A DNA stretch of 64,000 bases. Source: Tretioscincus oriximinensis (taxonomy: Eukaryota > Chordata > Lepidosauria > Squamata > Gymnophthalmidae). Under the pieces are notes generated by a model. That model searched no databases and was not told the DNA's origin. It saw only the letters and a list, made by a program, of their open reading frames with translations. Both the position numbers and the translations under genes were made by a program. The stretch's first letter is position 1. Each line of letters opens with the position of its first letter. Shown here in pieces: positions 1 to 9,936 of this stretch. The DNA lies in the NCBI GenBank assembly GCA_022410635.1, contig JAJVDF010000123.1:1301349-1365348 (forward strand), read 5' to 3'.

Positions 1-65
1 TTACACCTGCACTGTTTTAATAATGCCGCAATACGGACATGCGAAGATCCAGTTTAAAGTCAGAG
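1..65 (+). CDS. Partial Ig C1-set domain exon (3' end only)
   Basis: The window opens inside an exon. Reading from base 2 gives 21 residues starting YTCTV and ending KVR, followed by a G|GT donor at 65/66, so the exon ends in phase 1. The Y-x-C pattern is the F-strand cysteine of an Ig domain, and the residues after it fit the F-G strands and the last beta strand. The exon phase matches the four complete C1 exons downstream, so I take it as the preceding C1 domain of the same gene or cluster. The histidine common four residues after this cysteine in C1 domains is replaced by Ile. The domain start lies outside the window. It is too short to assign a family by itself. Confidence 0.6.
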
Positions 66-303
66 GTACAAATCTGATNTTTTTTTCAAAAAAACCTGCT
101 TTTTATTAAAATCAAAACCCAGGATATATAAATCAAAATTTAAAAAAATTATGCCTGTGAATATTTTAAGATCCCTCCCTGTCCTCTTCCCATATCTCCC
201 TTCTTACTAATTTGAAGTTTGTGAAATTAATTTTAATCTTGACACAGAAAAGTGACAATTTCTGCAAAACATCATCATCATCATCATGACAATGACAATT
301 TCA

Positions 304-486
304 GAGAAATAGCCGTGTTAGTCTAGCAGAAAGTCCAGCAAAGGAGCTAGCAGCACTTTGAGACTAGCTTGAGAAAAGTGGTTGGCATAAGCTTTCGTCG
401 ACAGGTCTGAAGAAGCAGACCTGTCTACAAAAGCTTATGCCAACCACTTTTCTCAAGTTGGTCTCAAAGTGCTGCTAGCTCCTTTG
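304..486. mobile_element. Fold-back MITE, family A copy 1
   Basis: The element starts with GAGAAATAGCCGTGTTAGTC. From 339 it is an inverted repeat: the stretch CAAAGGAGCTAGCAGCACTT is matched by its reverse complement ending at 486, with a hairpin centre rich in ACCTGTCT/AGACAGGT. A second, very similar copy lies at 32832-33074. It is non-coding. It looks like a non-autonomous DNA transposon; the superfamily is not assigned here. It ends 83 bases before the splice acceptor of the next C1 exon. Confidence 0.75.
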
Positions 487-492
487 AATGAC

Positions 493-525
<33 letters not shown>

Positions 526-541
526 AATAATAATAATAAAT
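487..541. repeat. (GAT)n/(AAT)n microsatellite
   Basis: About ten GAT/ATG units followed by AAT units, directly abutting the fold-back element and lying just upstream of a C1 exon. Confidence 0.9.
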
Positions 542-568
542 AGTAACACTTTCCTGTTTCTTTCTCAG

Positions 569-895
569 CTCAGCCTCAAGTGCTTTTGTCCCCCCAAAAT
601 CCAGTAGTTGCAACAGAGGGAGAGAAGACATTTTCCTGTGAAGCTCACAGCTTTTATCCCGAAACAATTCACATTTCTTGGCTGGTAAAAAAGCATGACA
701 CCATAAAGGAAGCAGCATTCTCTTCAGGTATTTGTACGGGTGTTCCATCGCAAGGTCCCAATGGTTTATTTGCTGTGTTGAGTCACCTAACTCAAATGGT
801 GAATGAGACCAGTAATGGCTCCATATATATTTGTGAAGTCCAACATGAAGCCTTGGAAAAAATAGTACGGAGAAATACGACATTGCTCATTTCAG
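569..895 (+). CDS. Ig C1-set domain exon (SIRP-like), second in the window
   Basis: Acceptor TTTCTCAG at 561-568 and donor AG|GTAAG at 895/896. The exon is 327 bp, phase 1-1, 109 codons. The protein has the C1 hallmarks: B-strand cysteine in FSCEAHSFYP, the core tryptophan in ISWL, and the F-strand YICEVQHEAL (C-x-V-x-H). The FYP after the first cysteine and the CEVxH pattern are typical of SIRP and related C1 domains. Putative N-glycosylation sequons are NET, NGS and NTT. An extra cysteine (ICTG) lies between the sheets. The product would be an extracellular recognition or spacer domain. SIRP affinity is inferred from remembered motifs; tapasin-like or B7-like proteins cannot be excluded. 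Confidence 0.82.
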
Positions 896-2659
896 GTAAG
901 CAATCATAACAGTTACACTTTTTTGCCTGAGTAGTTTCTCAGTGAAAGGAGTTTCGTGGAAAAACAAAAAATATCTTGGTTGATTCTCACAGATTTATAT
1001 GTAGTTATGGAAGACTGCCTTGTCTGTCTACTGAAGACAAGCTTTTATATTTAAATCCAGTGCTGATTTTTCTAGACCAGGCACACTCAACAGCAATCCT
1101 CCAAATGTTCTAGAATTAGAATTCAACTCCTGTTATTCGAGGTCAGATGTAGCTGGTACAAGATGATTGGCACTCTAGCTGAAGATCATCTAGAGGACCA
1201 TAGCTAAAGATCCCTGCTCTAGAGGGTGACATTGTATTTTTTTTGTAAGTATTTCTACAGCTGGTATTCCTCCATTTCTTCCTCTATTTGTAATGCCTTT
1301 CACCTTTAATACCCAAGTCTTTCGTTTTTGATCCATAAATGCATAGCCAAACTTTTGATCTCAAAGGCTTATGGGTACCATGTGCTTATGGATGTCCTTT
1401 GTCTCTAGCTGTGGCATGTTAAGGAGCCCCATGGACAGAAAGGTCTGGTACAGTCTTGCCCAGCAGATGGCCAGATGACCTCTGGTGTCAGAAGGAAGAA
1501 AACATAGCATTAGATGCCTTCTGGTGGGAAAGATTATGTTACAATGAAGTGTGTGTACTCTTTGCATATTTATTAGTCTAATTATGTGTATTCATGATGG
1601 GTAGGAATATAACTTGGAGATTTTCCTTTGTCACCTACCTCGTTGTATTGCTATGTTCCTACATCCATTAGCATCAATGATGGGCCAACTAGCCTTTATT
1701 TTAATGATACTAGTTGTCTTAATAAAATGGTTGTAACCTAAGATTCTGTCTTCTTCCTGAATGGTAAAACTAACAAAAGATGAGTAAAGAGGTAAATCTC
1801 GCTTCTTCAATAGTACCATTTTTAATACACCATCTATCCAGACTTATATTCCTCTTTGTCTTTCTCTTTCACTCGAGAAAAAATGCCCTTTCTTATACCT
1901 AGAAGGTCTAATGTTACAGGGAGTGCAAAGGGCCAGTTTTACCTTATCCAATCCAGATACAAAGACAGCTAAATTTCTTTATTCACTGGATGACCCAGTT
2001 AGTTCAAGCACAATCTGCAAAGACATATAATTGCTTGGGAAAGAGCAGCAAGTGAAATTGATTCATTCTTGCACCCCCTGAGCAAATATCCATGCCTCTT
2101 CTTTGATTATCTCCAAAATGTGGAACAAACTCCCTCTGATTGTTCACCAGGTGCCAACTTTATATGCCTTTGGCACCATTTTGTTTCTCTGGAACTGTTA
2201 GCTGGGCTCCACTGTTGCAATATCACCAACTCCCTTAGAACATGCTTTTCCACACCATAGTTTGATTTTAAATCCTTGCATAATGCAGACTGTGGCTGCA
2301 TCCCAGATATAGCTTAACTTTGTTATTTTTGAATATTCTGAAATAAAGCATGGATATGGTAGAATAAAATCTTTCTGGGNGTGCTTTACTCTGAATTATC
2401 CAAAAATAGTGGAATAAATCAGCAGTGCAGGTGTATCAAACTAGATGCTATCTAACTACTGGCTACTTAAGATTGGAAATTACAGGAATTGTCGTCAAGA
2501 TTACTTCTTCATTATCAGATAGGTAAAATTACCAGCATTGTATCATGGTTTTGGGAGCTGATGGCAAGGCTAAATTCCATTGTTGTTTACTTATTCCATT
2601 GTATTTGGAGGTTTTGGAATAAAATTTAAGAGATTCTTAAATAAAGCACTTTAGGAGGA

Positions 2660-2960
2660 AAGGTTAAAGAGGAGGAGCAGGAGGAGAAGGAATCTGGTTT
2701 TATACCCTACCCTTCTTACATGAAAAGACTCAGAGTGATATACAAGGACAGTTTTTACCCAAAGTTTTACATCTGATGTATCTTCCCCATCACATTTGTG
2801 GCAGTACCCATTCATCTAATTGCAGAGTGCATTCACAAAGTGCTTTCAAATAGCCTGGATGGCTAAAGCTGGGGCCAGTAAGGGCTCATCCCTCTCCATG
2901 GCTGACCCTGGGCTTCGAGAACCGACCTTTGGATTGAAAGACTATCTCTTATTCTCCGTG
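2660..2960 (-). mobile_element. Degenerate tRNA-derived SINE (CTT-tailed family), reverse
   Basis: The segment reads as the reverse of the better SINE copy at 9649. It begins with a purine-rich tail and a 'tataccctacccttctt' stretch, then has the conserved 'tttacatctgatgtatcttccccatc' region broken by substitutions, and ends in the tRNA-like head with reversed B and A boxes near 2900-2955. Confidence 0.6.
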
Positions 2961-3185
2961 TCATTCATGCCTTGATGTACTTTATTATAATAAGTACAGT
3001 GATAACTGGCGTACTTTATTCCAGAATATCCAAATCTAGTGTAATAAGTGACATCCAAATGGAATTTTAGATCTTTATTACAGCATTTGAACATTCTTAG
3101 AACAAANGTATCAATTTCTCTCTTTTAAAAATTAGTGAAATAATGATAAGAACAATACTAACAACAACAATAAAAATGGTTTAAT

Positions 3186-3267
3186 GTATACTGCTCAAAC
3201 AATTAAGGGAACANTTTANCATAAGAGTGTATGTTAATATGTTCCCTTAATCGTTTTGAGCAATATA
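3186..3267. mobile_element. Tc1/mariner-like miniature element
   Basis: Inverted repeats TATACTGCTCAAACAATTAA (left) and the reverse complement of a near-identical end (TATATTGCTCAAAACGATTA) flank only about 25 bases. TA-ended termini and this end sequence are typical of Tc1/mariner MITEs. No transposase is present. Confidence 0.7.
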
Positions 3268-3325
3268 TTATAAGACTATAAAAAAGTTGTATATTTGTCC
3301 CAGGATAAGAAACAATTCCAAACAG

Positions 3326-3460
3326 TGGCCCTGTCCACATGGAGCCTTGTTCTCGGTTATATCTTGGGACAAAGCTTGGCCATCCACATGCGGGGCCTGC
3401 CGTAGCCTACACTAGCATCCAAAATATAGACAAGAATAAGGCTCGGTGGGGACAGGGCCA
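3326..3460. mobile_element. Palindromic MITE, family B copy 1
   Basis: Ends TGGCCCTGTCCACATGGAGC and the reverse complement of AAGGCTCGGTGGGGACAGGG form terminal inverted repeats. The inside carries GGGGCCTGCCGTAGCCTACA. The same family is seen at 29865-30041. It makes a spurious short ORF. Confidence 0.75.
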
Positions 3461-3563
3461 AAGTTTCCTCAACCTTACAACTGCAAGATATTTCGCTGAT
3501 GATTTGCCTTTCCAACCAGGATTTTCCATACACTCTGTCACAATAAACACTTTTGCTTTATAG

Positions 3564-3683
3564 ATCAAAGATCTTATCATGAACGGACAGCATTTATTGT
3601 TGGGGTGGCTTTAGCGTGCATTATTGTGACAAGCTTATGCACCATATTTTTAACTATACGTTATCAAGACCGACTTGGAAAAG
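3564..3683 (+). CDS. Transmembrane exon of the C1-domain receptor
   Basis: The exon is 120 bp, 40 codons, phase 1 in and phase 1 out, with acceptor GCTTTATAG before 3564 and donor AAG|GTAAAG at 3683/3684. The peptide runs from a short hydrophilic stalk (QRSYHERT) into a hydrophobic helix (FIVGVALACIIVTSLCTIFL) and then a basic juxtamembrane stop (TIRYQDRLGK). The helix has no Lys, Arg, Asp or Glu, so it lacks the TM lysine used by SIRP-beta-type receptors to recruit DAP12. The symmetrical phase lets it join any of the C1 exons. It follows C1 exon 569-895, and three more C1 exons lie downstream. The exon lacks an ATG-started ORF, so it is easy to miss. I am fairly sure of the TM reading, less of its gene assignment. 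Confidence 0.7.
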
Positions 3684-3929
3684 GTAAAGATAAATTTTGG
3701 TGAAATTCCCTGAAAATGTGTCAATTTGTGCATATTGCAAAAAAATGTCTGTGTTTGAAAATGTGAGAGATGTGTTCAATGCACACTCATGCATAATACG
3801 AGACAAAGAGTTCATCTGAATGCAACAACAAGGAAGTATAATACAGTAGTTGTTCTTTTTATTACTTGTGGCGCTATCACACCTCAACCAGTTGTCAGGT
3901 TAGAGGTTACATTCATCTTGATGCGGCTG

Positions 3930-4218
3930 CAGTGCTGGGAGTGATCAGGCAGGAAATCTCGTGGCAGGATCCCGAAAGTCTGACACTGAGTGTTTTCCTT
4001 GTGGGCAAAGCATGTGCAGAGATCTTGTTATGTTACTTCCATAGCGAGATGACGTTCCTCCAGACNCTGTCTCCAGAAGCAGAGACCGGACAATGACATC
4101 AAATGATGTCACTTCCAGCCATTGTGGGATTCTCATCCATTACTCTACAAGGATTTGTACTTCATAAGAACGAAGTAACTGGCAAACGCATGATGTTCTC
4201 GTACAAATCCCAGCACTG
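3930..4218. mobile_element. MITE family C, copy 1
   Basis: Begins CAGTGCTGGGAG and ends CCCAGCACTG, a terminal inverted repeat. The inside has reversed and direct versions of 'gagattctcatgc' and 'tgacatcacaa/tgatgtcacttcc' blocks shared with the copies at 37430-37673 and 48070-48339. Confidence 0.7.
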
Positions 4219-4425
4219 TGGTGCTATGATGGAATCCCATTCTAGAAATGGGTTTTTGAAGAAATGCCCAAGGTAGGCAGAGCCTGCAAAACAGGGCNTT
4301 ACAGTAAAAAATGTTTAGACATCATTGAACATACTTAAAAGAAATTTAAGTTCTTTACATTCCTTTACATTAAGGAAGGTGGAAATTCTTTCTGCACTAA
4401 ATGGGGCTCTTATTTTTTTCTTCAG

Positions 4426-4600
4426 GCTGAACATTGCTTTTTCAGTGAATTTAGAAAAATCGATGTTATCACTTCTCTTGCTTTTTTCTTGAACTTGTTA
4501 AAATCTAAGTAGATTTCCCATAATAGCAATATATTGGATTTTCAGTCAGTTTAGCCATGATTATGGCCCCCTTCTATATGACGTATTAAAAACAGCAATG
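4426..4600 (+). other. Possible 3' terminal exon giving a very short cytoplasmic tail
   Basis: A strong acceptor (long T tract ending TTCTTCAG at 4425) is followed by GC TGA. Joined to the phase-1 end of the TM exon this codes one glycine and then a stop. An ATTAAA hexamer lies near 4585. The result would be a receptor with about ten cytoplasmic residues and no ITIM. This is inference from splice signals only; the 3' limit is a guess. Confidence 0.25.
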
Positions 4601-6376
4601 GTGTTAAGTTCCAAAATAACCCAATCATGAGCCCAGACTATACATACTCATATCTTTTCACAAATAATACATTAGAAAACCTTTAAATCCATGCAGAACA
4701 GACAACAAACCAAGAAGTAAATACTGAGCGTGCTCAGTATGCGATTCTGCATTGTCTTATGCTAGCATCTTCTCATGGTATCCTGGTAATTCTGTTAAGG
4801 ATCACACACATAGGAAGGCTTCTCACCTTCATAGTTGTAGCCACGGTCATTTTGGAAAAGATCAGCAAAGGGGCAAGACTCCTTTCTGCGAAAATGTTCT
4901 GGTTCTTTGCGAAAACTCCACTAACACATGGAGCAAAGTAATCATAATGTTGCAAATGTTGTAGGAAAACCTCATGTGCCTGCAGCCTATGTTGGAATAC
5001 CAGGATATTCCCAGTATAATCCTGGGATATTGTTGCATATTTCCCTTTAGTGGTAAAAGCTTCACATACATCTGAAGAAGTAGACTTGTCTGCAGAACTC
5101 ATACCACCTACCTTGCTATATTTTCTGATCCCTAAAAAACAGAGAAGGATAAGAAAATTAGAAAGGATAATCAGAAAATGAACCTCCTAATATTTTTTGA
5201 ATATAAATCTGATATTTTATTGTTGGTTCATGCTGTTTAAAATAAATCAGATTCTCACTATCATATGCAGTAGGGTTCATGGAGGGCAAAGTTATTAGTG
5301 ACTTCTAGTGGTCTTTGGAACTGTCTATCATACGGAGTGGTACGCATCTAAGGGTTGCTAGAGAAAGGCTAAGCATGGCAAGTTTTGTATTTATCCCCTA
5401 CTTCTGGACTTCCATATACAANGGGGGAACAATGTCTGTTAGTCATAGAAGAATGATTCAGCATGACATTCTTATACTCTTATTTATACCTGCCTCCCCA
5501 CAAGATCTTTGAACATCAGTGGTACTTAGATAATTAAAAATCCACACCACATGGTGATGGACTTTCAGTAATCCACTTGGAAGAAAGCTCCATTGCCTCA
5601 GAATATTTTAAGCAATCTTTTATTAGCTTTAAACATATACAATGATAACAAAATACAGTATACGGTAGTAAATATACAGAATACAGAAAATAGTTTACAA
5701 TAATACCGAAATAACAATAATCATCCAGAATATTACATCAAGTATATACCCCACCCCCCTCTGTATCCTCTCGTGCCTGTCACCAATTTACAGCTAGATT
5801 TTAACAATAGGAATAATAGCTTTGCATTCTTTTTCCCAGTCTGCTCTCCCTAGTCTAATCATTATGTAATGTAATAGTTTCAGTCATTTCTTCTTTACTT
5901 CTTCCGAGTTTTTGATGCTCATGTAACCTAAGATACGTATAAACTCAAATTTGCCTCGGAATAACCTGTAAGATGATTCTTCCAGTATAATATATTCCAC
6001 TGCAAAAGTAGATTACTGAAAGTTCATCAACAAGAGGGGTGGGTTCTTAATCACTTAAGTACCAGCATGGTATGAAAACCTTGTGGGGAGGCAGCCTATG
6101 ACTGTGGAACTTATAGACCATCCCAAGACTGCCCTACAGAATATCAATATTGTGGTATAGGCAAGTGTACAGAATATCTACATATTCTTCCCACAATGTA
6201 TTGTTAGTGTGAACAGAATTAGGTGGACACGTGAATATCTTCTCCTGATTCTGTATTCCATTCTGAGCATTGGTTGAAAACTCTTTTATGTTAACCAAGA
6301 AGTAAGCTCTGTTGTGCTCTAGATTTTCATATGGTCATTAAGTACATGGAGCACTAACTTCTTTTTTCTTTTGTAG

Positions 6377-6739
6377 AGCCTCAAGTGTCTGCAATTATCA
6401 AACCTGACGTGATTCAAATCAATGAAAACATTAGGCTAATATGCAATATAAATGGATTCAGACCCAAAACAATTCAAGTGAAGTGGTACAAAAAAACCCC
6501 AGGTATGGCAGCCTCAGAAGTGCAGCATGCAAGGGAAGATACAGTACTTTCTGAAGACAGAGAAGATATCACCAATCTGGCAAAACAGCCCTTAGAAACC
6601 CATGGCAGATTTCACAGCATCTCTTCCTGCTTGAGTTACATTCCTAAAATAAGAGATGATAAGGCAGAATTTGAGTGTGTTATCCATCACCGCACACTAA
6701 AGTGCCCAATAAAGAAGACCGCAGTGATTAATGTTACTG
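6377..6739 (+). CDS. Ig C1-set domain exon (SIRP-like), third in the window
   Basis: Acceptor TTTTGTAG at 6376, donor CTG|GTAAG at 6739/6740; 363 bp, 121 codons, phase 1-1. It starts EPQVSAI, like the QPQVLLS start of the exon at 569. B-strand cysteine in LICNINGFRP, core tryptophan in VKWYKK, F-strand FECVIHH (C-x-I-x-H). It is about 12 codons longer than its neighbours because of an acidic D-E loop (around EDREDITNLAK). Extra cysteines occur in SISSCLSY and LKCPIKK, a pair that could form a second disulphide or an interchain bond. One NVT sequon sits at the end. It belongs to the same family as the other C1 exons. Confidence 0.82.
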
Positions 6740-7078
6740 GTAAGATAAGAATCACATATATTATTTTGAAGTAACAGCATCCAGTATAGATTTTGCTAAT
6801 CATAAACACAAGAAAAGCTTTCCTCAAGAAAGACCTAATTATGGTGATGTCAGTTGCCTCTTGGAAGAAATATTTTCTAACAACAATCCCTCCTCCTTCA
6901 CATGATGTAGGTTATCCAGCATCATGCTAGATAAGATCATTTTGGGTCAGATTAACCATAGCGGAAGTGGTCTGCAGTGGCTCAGCAGTGGCACCTATCT
7001 CCAAATGTTGGGCCAACCCTCAGATCCAGCACTGGAACTTTTCAAAGCCAATATTTATTTTGTTTCTGGCCTGCAAAG

Positions 7079-7154
7079 GTTCCAGAATANCCCTTTTCAG
7101 TGGTGTACCACTTTTAGTAGTACTTCTTGGAGCATTTTATTCTAGCTTACAGAG
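7079..7154 (+). CDS. Candidate second membrane-spanning exon (doubtful)
   Basis: After an AAAG acceptor at 7078 the phase-1 reading gives SRI-x-LFSGVPLLVVLLGAFYSSLQ, a run of 17-20 mostly hydrophobic residues, then a donor AG|GTATG at 7154/7155. An N at 7090 leaves one residue unknown. The exit phase is 2, unlike the TM exon at 3564, and the upstream pyrimidine tract is weak. It could be a decayed TM exon of a second gene copy, or chance. Confidence 0.2.
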
Positions 7155-7621
7155 GTATGACATTTCCATGACTGTATTATGAGATGTACAGTAGGTCCTG
7201 AAGTGGCTGTAGATTTCGTTATTGAAGTCTACCAGCAAGGTGATCAAGGGCACAATTTGTGGCATTCTAACCCAAGCTAAGATTCATCCTGTTTCAATGG
7301 AGAATGCTGATTGGGGGAGGAGGCTAGAGACTCCTTATCTCACTTTTTAATGTAGATGGATCAGTTCTTAGCATGGGCTAACATCCTAAGTGAAAGGAGC
7401 TAATAACATATTAGTATGATTTATTTTTCTAAATTTGAAGACTGAACATCTCATGTATAGCAGCCCGTGCAGACATCGAGGCCAAGGAAAGAAAGTGATT
7501 TGTTGCCAATGATTTCACTCAATTCTGTGATACAAAATACTGCATATTGCTTTAAAAATTGGCAATTTTGGGCACCTTACACCATGGGTCTGGGCAAGTA
7601 GATTGATGTGGTCATTGGAGC

Positions 7622-7624
7622 AAT

Positions 7625-7663
<39 letters not shown>

Positions 7664-7665
7664 TG
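7622..7665. repeat. (ATTT)n microsatellite
   Basis: Eleven near-perfect TTTA units. Confidence 0.9.
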
Positions 7666-8079
7666 CCACCCTATATCTGAAAACCTCAGGGAAGGTAACA
7701 ATAAAAAAGTAATGCACACATAAACATTTCTATACCTATACCTATATATGTCTGTCTGTCCGTCCGTCCTCCCTGCCCATCCAGCCAGTCAACCAACCAC
7801 TACAGCAGTGTCTGAAAGTGGAGAAGGAAAACTGTGTTTTTCAACCAATGTGGAGTTTTTTCTAAAGGGATTTTTACTATTCTGCAGAATGTGCTGATGT
7901 GTAGATTCTTTCCCTAGGAGCAGGATGGATGCCAATGTTATGTGAATTCTTATTTGTTATCCCATTCTTGACCCATTTTAAAGTATAGTGATGAGCAGTC
8001 ATTGGTGTGGGCAGGAGGGAGCATATAGATATTTCCCAATAAAAAGAAAGAGGAGGATAAATAGACCAATTAAAGCTTT

Positions 8080-8245
8080 TTTTGTTGTTGGGTATCCTCA
8101 AGTCATGTCTGACTCCTGGTTGACTGTATGGACACTTCCAATTTGCTTCTATGCAGTTTCCTTGGGCAATCAAACTGGCAATCCTGTTTTTCAAGCTGCC
8201 TTTCAGATTGACCAGTTAACCAGAGACAATGATTACACACTTTGC
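8080..8245 (-). mobile_element. Partial tRNA-derived SINE with GTT-type tail, reverse
   Basis: Starts with TTTTTTGTTGTTGGGTATCC and continues with the 'agtcatgtctgactcctggttgactgtatgg' body shared with copies at 8703, 9060 and 31715. It lies close before the C1 exon at 8324. Confidence 0.65.
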
Positions 8246-8323
8246 TGTAGCTGCAGGGTAATGTTTGAAAACAGTCTCTAAAAATGTCACTCACACAACA
8301 ACCTCTTCATCTTTATCTGGCAG

Positions 8324-8632
8324 CCCGTCCAATGAATTCTTACATCTTCAGCTCCCCTCAGACACCTGTGGAAGGGGAGAGATTCACTCTTATTTGTGTT
8401 GTGGAGAAATTTTACCCAAGAGACATTAATTTGGTTTGGTTTCGAAATGGACAACCAATTGAAGAAGTGATGCAGTTTGGACCATTCCCTTCTGCAAGTG
8501 ACTTCTACAGTGTGTGGAGCCAGACTGAATTTACCCTGACTGAAGATGAGAAAGGAGCAATTTATACCTGTCGGATCAAACACAGCAGTTTTGGAAAAAT
8601 TAAAGAACTTTCCTATGAAATAAATTTGCAAG
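8324..8632 (+). CDS. Ig C1-set domain exon (SIRP-like), fourth in the window
   Basis: Acceptor CTGGCAG at 8323, donor AAG|GTAAAA at 8632/8633; 309 bp, 103 codons, phase 1-1. B-strand cysteine in FTLICVVEKFYPRD, tryptophan in LVWFRNGQPI, the D-E segment FYSVWSQTEFTLTEDEKG, and F-strand IYTCRIKHSSF (C-x-I-x-H). The FYPRDI and WFRNG elements are close to what I recall of SIRP C1 domains (CESHGFSPRDI, WFKNGNEL). Only the canonical two cysteines are present, unlike its neighbours. Confidence 0.85.
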
Positions 8633-8702
8633 GTAAAATGCTCTTACAAACTTGACAAAGTGGTTTTGGTTTTACTGAGCACACGGGAATGGACAGAGCT
8701 CT

Positions 8703-8886
8703 GAATGGTTGTTGTTGTTGGGTACCACTGAGTCATGGCGAATTCCTGATTGAAAGAATAGGCACTTCCATCCAATTTTATTGCTAGGGATACAGAAATG
8801 GTTTGCTTCTCTGGGGAGAGGGTGAGGGTTGAACCAGAAATGCTTTGCTTTCCAAGCAATTTGCTCTATCATTGACCTATAGCCAT
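8703..8886 (-). mobile_element. tRNA-derived SINE, GTT-tailed family, reverse
   Basis: Read on the minus strand it starts with a tRNA-like head: GGCTATAGGTCAATGATAGA (A box) and GGTTCAACCC (B box) about 40 bases further on. It ends in (AAC)n, seen here as GTTGTTGTTGTT. Near-complete copy. Confidence 0.8.
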
Positions 8887-9059
8887 TCTTAAAATTCTAA
8901 ACACAATACATTAATATTGTACCTCAATTTATACAGAGATTAGCTTTCCCCAACGTGGCACCATACAAACTAAGCAGCTGATTTAATGTAAAAATGGTGT
9001 GTGTTGTGTTCACGTGTCAAAGAACAGTCACTAAATAAGGCAGTCTATAAAGGATGCTA

Positions 9060-9185
9060 TTTTTGTTGTTGGGTACAAATGGGTCATGATTGACTCTTGG
9101 TTGATTGCATGGCCACTTCCATGCAGTTTTCCTAGAAGAGCTATAGAGGTTGTTTGCCATTATCCTGGCAGCTGGAATGCTGACA
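9060..9185 (-). mobile_element. Truncated GTT-tailed SINE, reverse
   Basis: TTTTTGTTGTTGGGTACAAA followed by the same body as the copy at 8703; the tRNA-like head is missing or degraded. Confidence 0.65.
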
Positions 9186-9648
9186 AATATCCAGAGTAAG
9201 TGTTTCCCCCTTCCACTGTCTTTGTCTCCTATACTTTTTCTAATTATTGGATTGTCCCTAGGAACTGACAAAGCAATACTGAAGCACGAGGGCAGTGGAA
9301 ATGAGATAGGTCAAAATTGGTCAGACACAAGAACAGAAACATTGATGGATGCTGCACATACTGACACTCGGCCCCCTCCACACGGTATCTTCTTACCTGG
9401 TTCTTACCATGATTCTTTGGCATACGCTTAAAGGGAGTTTTCACCATGCTTTGCAATGTATCAGTAATAAAAGTACAAGGAACTGAAATTTCCCAATCGC
9501 TGATTTTATCCAACTGTGAAATAGCCGGTATTCCTCTTCCCAAGCCTTCATGTGCCAGGTTAAAGGGAAAAGGCAGGATCTCATAAGACATCAGCATGCG
9601 AATCTTACACACTTCATGTTTTAGTCCCATACTGAGCAGCTCATAGCA

Positions 9649-9936
9649 GGCACGGATAGCTCAGTCGCTTAGGAATTTGTCTCTCGCCTGGGAGATCGGG
9701 TTTCGAAGTCCTGTGTTGGAAGTGGGGAGGGGTGAGCACCTTCCACTAGCCTGTAGCTCTAGCCAACCCAGCTATTCGAAAGCATGAATTGCAAGAAATT
9801 GCAACTGAATGCAAGTAGATACATGGGAACCACCAGAGCCTGGTGGGGAAGATAGAATGTGAGCCTTCGGGCAAAATATATCCTTGTAAGCCGCTTTGAG
9901 TCCCTTTAAAAGGTGAGAAAAGCGGGGTATAAGAAC
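9649..9936 (+). mobile_element. tRNA-derived SINE, CTT-tailed family, forward
   Basis: GGCACGGATAGCTCAGTCGC holds a pol III A box and GGGTTTCGAAGTCCTG a B box. The body reads 'gtgagcaccttccactagcc' and the 3' end 'gtaagccgctttgagtccc' followed by CTT repeats. This is the best copy in the window; others lie at 17967, 23961, 38870 (partial), and reversed at 2660, 46983, 48987 and 63710. Confidence 0.88.

Larger units (their letters stand above)
66..568 (+). other. Short intron between the first two C1 exons
   Basis: This 503-bp intron contains a small CAT repeat (270-288), a fold-back transposon (304-486) and a GAT/AAT microsatellite (487-541). The downstream acceptor has a good pyrimidine tract ending TTTCTCAG at 568. 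Confidence 0.55.
896..3563 (+). other. Intron after second C1 exon; repeats, no gene seen
   Basis: Apart from remnants of a TATTCC-type MITE (2325-2440, 2975-3062), a degenerate reverse SINE (2660-2960), a Tc1/mariner-like mini element (3186-3267) and a palindromic MITE (3326-3460), I see nothing in this 2.7-kb interval. Short ORFs here lack splice or family support. Confidence 0.5.
3684..6376 (+). other. Interval between TM exon and third C1 exon
   Basis: Contains a family C MITE (3930-4218), a possible short terminal exon (4426), a fragment of the family A fold-back repeat (5063-5105) and a stretch (5605-6010) that may be an antisense LINE 3' region because it begins with a reversed poly(A) signal-like TTTTATT. 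No leader, V-set or tyrosine-motif exon was recognised. If a second Ig gene starts here, its first exons are not visible to me. Confidence 0.45.
6740..8323 (+). other. Intron with candidate TM exon and repeats
   Basis: Holds a hydrophobic exon candidate (7079-7154), an (ATTT)n microsatellite (7622-7665), tetranucleotide-like pyrimidine runs near 7750-7790, and a partial reverse SINE with (GTTG) tail (8080-8245). Nothing else recognised. Confidence 0.45.

Noticed and set aside
464..883. Minus-strand frame of 139 codons
   Set aside because: Antisense shadow of the C1 exon plus His/Tyr runs from the GAT/AAT microsatellite.
3866..4136. Open frames on both strands
   Set aside because: Located inside a family C MITE and broken by an N.
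5050..5176. Possible cytoplasmic exon after CCCTTTAG (reading VKASHTSEEVDLSAEL, then a stop)
   Set aside because: Most of it overlaps a fragment of the family A fold-back repeat, so the open frame is probably accidental.
8287..8631. Minus-strand frame of 114 codons
   Set aside because: Antisense shadow of the C1 exon at 8324-8632.
9649..9720. tRNA gene-like A and B boxes
   Set aside because: They are the head of a SINE present in many diverged copies; no cloverleaf acceptor stem closes.
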